This document shows positions 58,259-64,000 of a stretch of 64,000 nucleotides of DNA, one piece after another. Position 1 is the stretch's first letter. Every line of letters begins with the position of its first letter. A program made the translations under genes and the position numbers. Location: assembly GCA_947359465.1 (NCBI GenBank), contig OX375878.1, positions 76,180,416-76,244,415 of the forward strand, in the 5' to 3' direction. The stretch comes from Metellina segmentata. Its lineage: Eukaryota > Arthropoda > Arachnida > Araneae > Tetragnathidae. The notes under the pieces were generated by a model. The model saw nothing but the letters and a program-made list of their open reading frames with translations, was not told where the DNA came from and ran no database searches.

Positions 58259-58891
58259 AAACCTTCGTCCATGATACGAAATCGTACCCCATACCATAAC
58301 TCTGGGTGTTCGGCCACTATGACGTTCGTTAACGCACTCTGGAAGGCAGCGTTCACCGGCATAGCGTCTAACACGAATGTGGCCATCATGGTTCCACAAA
58401 TTAAAGCGGGATTCGTCAGAAAGGACAACTTGTTGTCGATCAGCCCGCCAAGCTCTGTGCTCATGAGCCCATTACAGACGCATCCGTCGATGGTTTGGCA
58501 TGAGGGGGATCCTGTATAAAGGCATCCTTGCACACAGTCCACGGTGCAGCAAACGTCGGTTAATTGACGAAGCCGACATTAGTACACCTGTAGCAGTAGA
58601 CCAAAGTGCTGCCAACTGCCTGGAGTAAGCTGTACGGTCATTCACCGCCGTGTGGACCCGGTGTCTATCATCGCGCGCTGACGTCACCTTCCGTCGTCCA
58701 CTCCCATTTTTTCGAGTTGTCCGGTGCTTGTCGGTGCACTGCTTCCAAACTCGCATCCCTATGGAACTGTTCCGCTGCACACGAGCTGCTATTGCGCGAT
58801 AGGAAAATCCTCCTTCACGAAGGCCGATGATTCACCCCCGTTCAAACTCAGTAAGTTGTTGCAATTTCACCCTATTTCGTCGTGGAGGCAT
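58259..58891 (-). pseudogene. N-terminal part of a Tc1 transposase
   Basis: Starts at 58891 with MPPRRNRVKLQQLTEFERG. A TGA follows directly where CGA (Arg) is expected. Then come VQRNSSIGMRVWKQ, SARDDRHRVHTAVNDRTAY, SSINRRLLHRGLCARMPL and RIPLMPNHRRMRL, and in another frame NHDGHIRVRRYAGE and VMVWGTISYHGR, where it is cut. The first-Asp region lies between the two frames. The second Asp and Glu are deleted. Confidence 0.82.
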
Positions 58892-59133
58892 ACTTAGGTC
58901 TCACTAAACGTTCGCCACCAAAATATAACCATGCACTATTTTTAACGTCCCGCTACAGCCCTCTATATATACGCTTTTAACATCAGTTCAGAGGGCGCTG
59001 CGCACACCACGCATGTGAGGTTGCTCTGAAACTTTACTACTTTGCATAACATCCTATAATTGACATTTGCTGCAAATTTCATTTCATTCGGATCATTCCT
59101 TCCATGCTGTTGCATTTTTTACAAACAGCAGTG
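58259..59133 (-). mobile_element. Tc1-like element, 3' half deleted
   Basis: The minus strand starts at the TIR CACTGCTGTTTGTAAAAAATG (59133), preceded by TA at 59134-59135. The opposite TIR is missing: the element stops at 58259 in the middle of the transposase and continues directly as hAT coding sequence. The deletion took both the Tc1 3' half and some hAT sequence. Confidence 0.85.
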
Positions 59134-59135
59134 TA

Positions 59136-59238
59136 TATTGCACACACATTTTGCATTCACCATTGTAAAGTAAAACTGTTCTTCCCACTTTGTTTTAAAA
59201 TTGTATGTTTTTCTTTTCTTAACACTTGTTTTCTACAT
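59136..59238 (-). pseudogene. hAT N-terminus beyond the Tc1 insertion
   Basis: Minus-strand frame from the ATG at 59238. Codon 2 is TAG, then it reads KTSVKKRKTYNFKTKWEEQ and TMVNAKCVCN, stopping exactly at the TA where the Tc1 begins. KW-x-FxF-...-CxxC is the opening of the BED-like zinc finger of ZBED-type hAT transposases, so this is the N-terminus of the gene at 56600-58258. Confidence 0.7.
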
Positions 59239-60548
59239 ACCCCTCTTAAAATATGACTGATTTCTATTTTTAATACATAAACACAAATTTGTCAAATTGA
59301 ATGTTTGAAGAACTTTACCGATACCACACACAACTGATAAACTGTGAACGTGGATGTTTTAATGCAGCGAGCAGTGAACCGACGTATGTATTTAACACGT
59401 TTGCTCCTGGTCATGCACCATCGACTTAATACCCACCTCTGATCTATGCATTCAACAATCCCCAAAAACTAACTTTTGGTAAAGCTTATTTTTATAATTT
59501 AACAGCGGTAGTCTTCAATATATGCATGTATCCAATTTTTCATTTGAGGATGAAGGTGATTTTTGTGATAGTGCGAGTAATTAAATAAAAGAGAAAATAA
59601 ATTTAACTTGGTTGGGTTATTTTTTATGATTTACACGTGGCTCTATTTTAAAGCAGTTTTAGATCTTCGTGGTGAAATGACTTTTTATTGATTACGTTTT
59701 TACATTAACATATTTGAGTGTTTTTATATAAGTATATTCAAGCTTGAGTATAGCAATTTCATCCTTTTACGAAAATGAAATGCAATATACTGTTAAAAAT
59801 AAGATCTCTCAATCCGTCCAAACTCTTAGAAACTCTTACTCGAAGAAAGAAGTGTTCCATCGCCAAAAGATCCCACTAGTCTCAAACAAATACCAATAAA
59901 AAGTTTCAGCACTAAAAAAATGTTCTTTTTAAAAAAAGCAATAACGTGAAATTGCCAGTTGTTCGAAAATACCTACTTTAATCACGTGTTGATGTATGCA
60001 CACATGTTGAAATTATGCCTTCATAAACAGTTTTTTCTTCGAAATATTCAACGTTTTATCAAATTATAAACCTGATGAAAATAAAATATTCATCATTTCA
60101 TCACAGAATACATTAAGCTTAAGCGCTATTTCCTCCTTAATAAGAAAATAAAAGACTCAGCAATTCTAATTTTCTGAATTTTAAGCATTCAATAATGCCT
60201 AAAAAAGTTGATTTCTGAAACAGTGTTATATCCTTCTATTTCACAAGATTAGTATTATCACGGGCTGCAGAATTAATGAACATGAACGCGAATGCGTTTT
60301 TAAAGACTGATTGTTCCCCATACGGTGGTTTATAACATCGTGTTAAATGTTTTAGTATGTATTCTAGATTTATATATTAAGCCTCTCTTATGCATTGTTT
60401 TAAAAGATTTTTTTTTATTTAGTTCTTAAAATTAATTTAGCAGGACATGTAAAATTAATCATGTAATAATAAATGTTAATAAACCAGTGGATAGAGGGTT
60501 TTTGAGGCCATGCTATCAAATTGATGCTTTAGAGAAGTAAACAAGGTC
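59239..60548. other. AT-rich DNA, no gene recognised
   Basis: The missing right terminus of the hAT element may lie here but I could not find it. No other feature. Confidence 0.45.
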
Positions 60549-60834
60549 GTCGTAGCCCAGTAAGAAGAGTAACAGATTAACACAACTGGAGGGTTGAAAG
60601 TTTCATAATCGGTTCAACCAAAGACCTTTGTGTACACGAGGACTGACGTACGTTAAATCTGTCGTGATTTCAAATAGCATTACGATGGTGTGGGAGCTAT
60701 GAGAGTGGAGTTTCAGCTCAGGTGTTGACCTCGTCATGTGACCGTGGTTCAAAATTACGATGTCCTTAGATCTTTCCCTTCGGAATCACCATACCCCAGT
60801 AGTCTGTTACTCTTTCTACTGAGCTACGGCGACC
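60549..60834 (+). repeat. SINE-1 copy with an inverted second tRNA head at its 3' end
   Basis: It starts with a normal head ('cgtagcccagtaagaagagt', B box-like 'gagggttgaaagtttcataa') and body. Instead of the usual 3' end it finishes with 'agtctgttactctttctact' and 'gagctacggcgac', the reverse complement of a tRNA head. The unit therefore has tRNA-like sequence facing inward at both ends. Confidence 0.8.
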
Positions 60835-61104
60835 GACGTTTATTAACCACTTACCTAGAGAAAAGTAAATAAATTCTACCTTACTTATATATTTCATTTT
60901 TTTTATTATATCCAACATTAATTCTCTCTCTAGCTCTATCTATTTCTATGCATTCATTTTACTTTATCGACTCTCATCTTCTCTTCCTTCCATGATAATA
61001 AAAGTTGACATTCATAAAAATTCATATAAATTTCAGTTTTCCTTTCTAATAAATCTTAAAATTAAAATACGATTATGTTAGAGGTAATAAAATCGGTTAT
61101 TTTT
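60835..61104. other. No gene recognised
   Basis: AT-rich spacer between two SINEs. Confidence 0.4.
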
Positions 61105-61446
61105 AGTTAACGTCCTACTAGAGCAACACAGCGGACTATTGACGACTATCCGAGGACAACACCTCGTAATTTTGAACCACGGTCAGATGACGAAGCAACA
61201 CCTAAGCTGGCATCCCACTCTCCAAACTTCCACACCAACGTGAGGACTTTCGGCCCCGACAGATTTAAGGTGCACCAGCCGCCTCTACACCATACGTTTA
61301 CAAACATCCATGCACGGACCCGGATTCGAACGAAGAACCTTCCTATCTAGAAACTAACACCTTAACCACCAGACCGGTAGGTCGGCTACCGAATTTCGAA
61401 CTTGCAACCCTCAGAATGCTAATCTGTTCTTCCAGACTGGCTACCA
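61105..61446 (-). repeat. Composite SINE with two tandem tRNA-like heads
   Basis: On the minus strand the order is head A ('gtagccagtctggaagaaca', B box 'gggttgcaagttcgaaattc', 61384-61446), then a second, different head B ('ccggtctggtggttaaggtg', B box 'cgttcgaatccgggtccgtg', 61314-61383), then the common SINE-1 body and 3' end. Head B is like the head of the SINE at 63769. Confidence 0.8.
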
Positions 61447-61597
61447 CTGCCACTACCACATTTAAAAAAAAAGCTAGTTAATTTTTTTAAAGCAGTAGGG
61501 TATCTCATGTGAGACCTCGTCATCTGAACTGTTTTTCTGAGTGCTTCAAAGCTTACTGATGTACGTATGAAGGCGCTTTCCCCCCCCCGACGTGCTC

Positions 61598-61880
61598 AAG
61601 CAGTGGTTCCCAAAGAGTGACCCGCGGTACCCTAGGGGTCCACGTAACGCGTGCGATGTTTCATTAACCAAAGTAGAGAACAGTAAAGAAATATAATAAA
61701 ATTCTTCATTATTTTCTACTATTCTGTATTGTTCTAAAATACGGTGTTGTGATGACGATGTTACAAATTATATCTCTATATTAATTATTATAAAATTTCT
61801 ACTCTATATTTTTTAAAGAACTAATACTAATAACTAACTAATACAATTTCAGTTAAGGGAGAATTTCGTATTCACTGAAG
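61598..61880 (+). repeat. hAT-like terminal fragment
   Basis: 'cagtggttcccaaagagtga' and 'cccgcggtaccctaggggtc' have the CAGxGGTTCCCAAA..GGGGTCC form of many hAT ends. No transposase or partner end follows before the Tc1 element. Confidence 0.5.
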
Positions 61881-61926
61881 GTCCTGACTGCAATATCATC
61901 ACAACAAAAATATTAGTCTTAAAGTA

Positions 61927-63327
61927 CACTCTATACATAAAAATCGACGCACCAAGAAGAAGTTATCCGATGGAGACAAAAATTGGTGGATAGGAAAATT
62001 ATATACAGAATAGAAAATTATTAAAATTTCAGAACAATTGAATGATTTATTTCAGAGATACAGTAACGAGCTCAATAAGGTGTTGACCCGCCTCTAGCCT
62101 CGATGCAAGCTGCCACACGGCGTGGCATAGACCAATAAAGCTCCCGGATGGTCTCCTGCGGAATTTCTTGACAAATTTGCTCCAATTGTCGGACTACGTC
62201 ATCAACATTCCCTACCGGATGCAGTTGCCTTCCCATCATATCCCAGACATGTTCGATGGGAGAGAGATCTGGTGATCTGGCTGGCCAAGGAAGTGTTTGA
62301 CAAGCTTGAAGACAGCTCATAGCAACACCTGCCGTATGTGGTCTGGCATTGTCTTGCTGAAAAATAAGCCCAGGGTACTGCGAAAGGAACGGGAGCAAAA
62401 CAGGTCTCAGAATGTCATCAACGTACCGCTATGCAGTAAGTGCACCTCTAATGACGACCAAAGGGGTCCGGCTATCATGGGAAATGGCACCCCAGACCAT
62501 GACTCCTTGTTGAGGGCCCGTGTGGCGTGCAATAGTGAAAGCAGGATCGGCACGCTGCCCTGGGCGTCTCCAGACGCGTCTTCGATGATCGTCAGGACAC
62601 AGTTGGAAGCGGGATTCGTCGCTAAAGACTATACGTCCCCAGTCAGCATCATTCCAGCCTGATCGAGCAAGGCACGACTGTAATCCGACTCGACAGTGTG
62701 CAGGCATGAGTGGCAGGTGGCGTAACGGTCGGTACGAGCGTAGATTTCGCTCTCTCAGCCGTCTGTGAATGGTCATGGTGGACACTCGTGTGTGGGTCGC
62801 ACGACTGATGGTTGTTAGCGATGAATCAGGCGCTGTGACAGCTGATCTGACAATCTGTCCTCGCGATCTGTTGTGGCCCTGTACGTCGACCGCTACTATC
62901 ATGACGCTGGAATCTGCCACTGTCCACCCACTCTTGCCAGCATCTTCTAATCGCCGCATCGCTTCGACTCACGTGACGAGCGATTCTCCGATTTCCCCAA
63001 CCTGTCTCTTTCAATCCAATGATACGACCTCTTTCAAACTCTGAAAGTTGCTCGTAATGAGCTCGAATCCTGCGGCGAGGCATTTTTTCAATCGTTGAAA
63101 GGTATTCTAAATCGCAATGCAGCAGAAATTTTTAACAACAGTTCAAGAACAACGCCTTATATACATCTGCTGGATGCGCAGTTCCGATGCGCTGTAGATC
63201 GCACTATTCATTCAATGGAAACCAAATTTTAATCATTTGCATATTTGGTCAAAGCATTTTTGCATACGAAATTTCAAAGCAATCGGATGATTCCTTCTTG
63301 GTGCGTCGATTTTTTTGTTATTGAGTG
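61927..63327 (-). mobile_element. Full-length Tc1 element, transposase broken
   Basis: 1401 bp. The left end CACTCTATACATAAAAATCG and the reversed right end CACTCAATAACAAAAAAATCG both continue GACGCACCAAGAAG. The flanks are TA at 61925-61926 and 63328-63329. The element is structurally complete, so only the coding damage stops autonomous movement. Confidence 0.93.
62072..63083 (-). pseudogene. Tc1-like DD34E transposase with frameshift and nonsense
   Basis: Starts at 63083 with MPRRRIRAHYEQLSEFERG, a standard Tc1 N-terminus, followed by a helix-turn-helix (RIARHVSRSDAAIRRCWQEW). The frame is lost near 62870-62900, where small deletions fall after RFQRHDSSGR, and it resumes as VRSAVTAPDSS in another frame through VFSDESRF (first Asp) and GVMVWGAISHDSRTPL. 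A TAG at 62429-62431, where CAG is expected, interrupts it. The same frame then continues with FQQDNARPH (second Asp), SPDLSPIEHVWD (Glu) and SMPRRVAACI to the end at 62072. Length and domain order are normal otherwise. Confidence 0.9.
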
Positions 63328-63768
63328 TATTAGTAGAAACTATAAATATATGCTTCTACACTCCTGAAAAACAGTCGTCTACGGTCAGAAATCTACGGCT
63401 GTGACAGTTTTGTAGGACGTAGAAGCATGTATTTGCATTCATCCTACAAACTAGAAATTAATTTGTCCTTAAGTTATGGTGATATTTCAGACAGAATGCG
63501 ATGTGTGAATAATAAAACATTTTCTGAACCAATAAACAGCCTCTCTGGATGCTATAAAGTAGTTCAGAACCCTTGGTAGGGTTTATTGTTTCAGAACTTT
63601 AAATAGTCATCACTAATTCTTAATTTAATCTTTTGACAACGGCTATAGATATAACTAGAGCTATTCTTTCTTGGCGCGATCGAGGTACAACTGTTGTACT
63701 GTCCGTAGTCTAAAGGTTAAAGTGTTAACGTTTTATGAACTATTTAACATCCATCTTAATATCTTACT
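63328..63768. other. No gene recognised
   Basis: Unassigned sequence between the Tc1 element and the last SINE. Confidence 0.45.
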
Positions 63769-64000
63769 GCCAACCAATCGGTATAGTGGTAAAGGTATTA
63801 GCCTCAAGATCGGAAGGTTCCTGGTTCGAATCCGGGTCCAGGTATGGATGTCTGTAAGCGTATGGTGCACCTTAAATCTGTCGTGGCCGAAAGTCCTCAC
63901 CTTCGGTTGGCGTGGAAGTTTGGAGAGTGGGGTGCCAATTCAGGTGTAGCTTCGTCATCTGACCGTGGTTCAAAATTACGAGGTGTTGTTCTCGGCATGT
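63769..64000 (+). repeat. SINE with alternative tRNA head, cut by window end
   Basis: The head 'tcggtatagtggtaaaggta' and B box 'ctggttcgaatccgggtcca' differ from the main SINE-1 head, but the body 'tatggtgcaccttaaatctg', 'tggaagtttggagagtgggg' and 'aaaattacgaggtgttgttc' is the same. The head is tRNA-like, but this is not a tRNA gene: there is no closing acceptor stem before the SINE body. Confidence 0.82.

Larger units (their letters stand above)
54922..59238 (-). mobile_element. hAT element carrying two Tc1 insertions
   Basis: 'ccagtggcgtaggtgtggtg' at 54920 resembles the CAGTGGCGTAG termini of arthropod hAT elements and would be the 3' end. The transposase remnant runs on the minus strand from 59238 to about 56600. 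An intact Tc1 sits between terminus and gene (54988-56393), and a second, half-deleted Tc1 interrupts the N-terminal coding part (58259-59133). The opposite hAT terminus was not found, so the right boundary given is only the start of the coding remnant. Confidence 0.6.

Noticed and set aside
63769..63840. tRNA gene-like sequence with good A and B boxes
   Set aside because: It is the head of a SINE: the shared SINE body follows immediately and no acceptor stem closes.

Overview
This window looks like AT-rich, repeat-dense intergenic DNA from an arthropod nuclear genome. An orb-weaver-type spider is my best guess: the Tc1 transposases and the tRNA-derived SINEs ending in (TACC)n look like families I associate with Trichonephila/Araneus genomes. 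That is a recollection of family appearance, not a search. There are no operons, Shine-Dalgarno sites, rRNAs or functional tRNAs, and I could support no host protein-coding gene. Almost everything recognisable is mobile DNA or its debris, with unannotatable AT-rich sequence between.

Layout. 1-6.4 kb: AT-rich DNA with small tandem duplications and SINE scraps. 6.4-7.6 kb: a Helitron-like element (minus). 9-14.3 kb: a SINE cluster of two families and a possible piggyBac C-terminal remnant. 16.9-20.4 kb: decayed Tc1 fragments, a 21-bp minisatellite and a SINE. 20.5-22.0 kb: a Helitron-like element (minus). 24.7-26.5 kb: a Helitron-related fragment, then a 43-bp minisatellite. 29.4-32.0 kb: a hAT (ZMYM1/DUF4371-like) transposase pseudogene split by a Tc1-like element. 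34.2-36.6 kb: a long non-autonomous Helitron carrying SINE fragments. 38.9-42.3 kb: a foldback repeat, a Helitron 3' end and a hAT remnant. 43.1-43.9 kb: an unidentified GC-richer decayed reading frame, possibly viral in origin. 44-45.7 kb: SINEs. 46.2-47.9 kb: a Helitron-like element (plus). 48.6-49.4 kb: a clean MITE-like element with long TIRs and an 8-bp target duplication. 50.4-52.0 kb: a Tc1 remnant, a 19-bp minisatellite ending in a perfect hairpin, and an internally deleted Tc1 copy. 52.6-54.2 kb: a Helitron whose empty target site can be read in the adjacent repeat unit. 54.9-59.2 kb: a hAT element invaded by two Tc1 elements, one with an intact transposase. 60.5-64 kb: composite SINEs, a hAT terminus and a near-complete but broken Tc1 element.

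Functional view. The only intact protein I can defend is the 346-aa Tc1 transposase at 55217-56257, flanked by matching TIRs and TA dinucleotides. All other transposases carry stops, frameshifts or deletions. The Helitron-like elements have correct 5'-TC and 3'-CTAG-type ends, A/T flanks and 3' hairpins but no visible Rep/helicase, so they would depend on an autonomous partner elsewhere. Nesting gives a relative history: hAT elements are older, Tc1 elements landed in them, and one Helitron landed inside a 142-bp tandem repeat.
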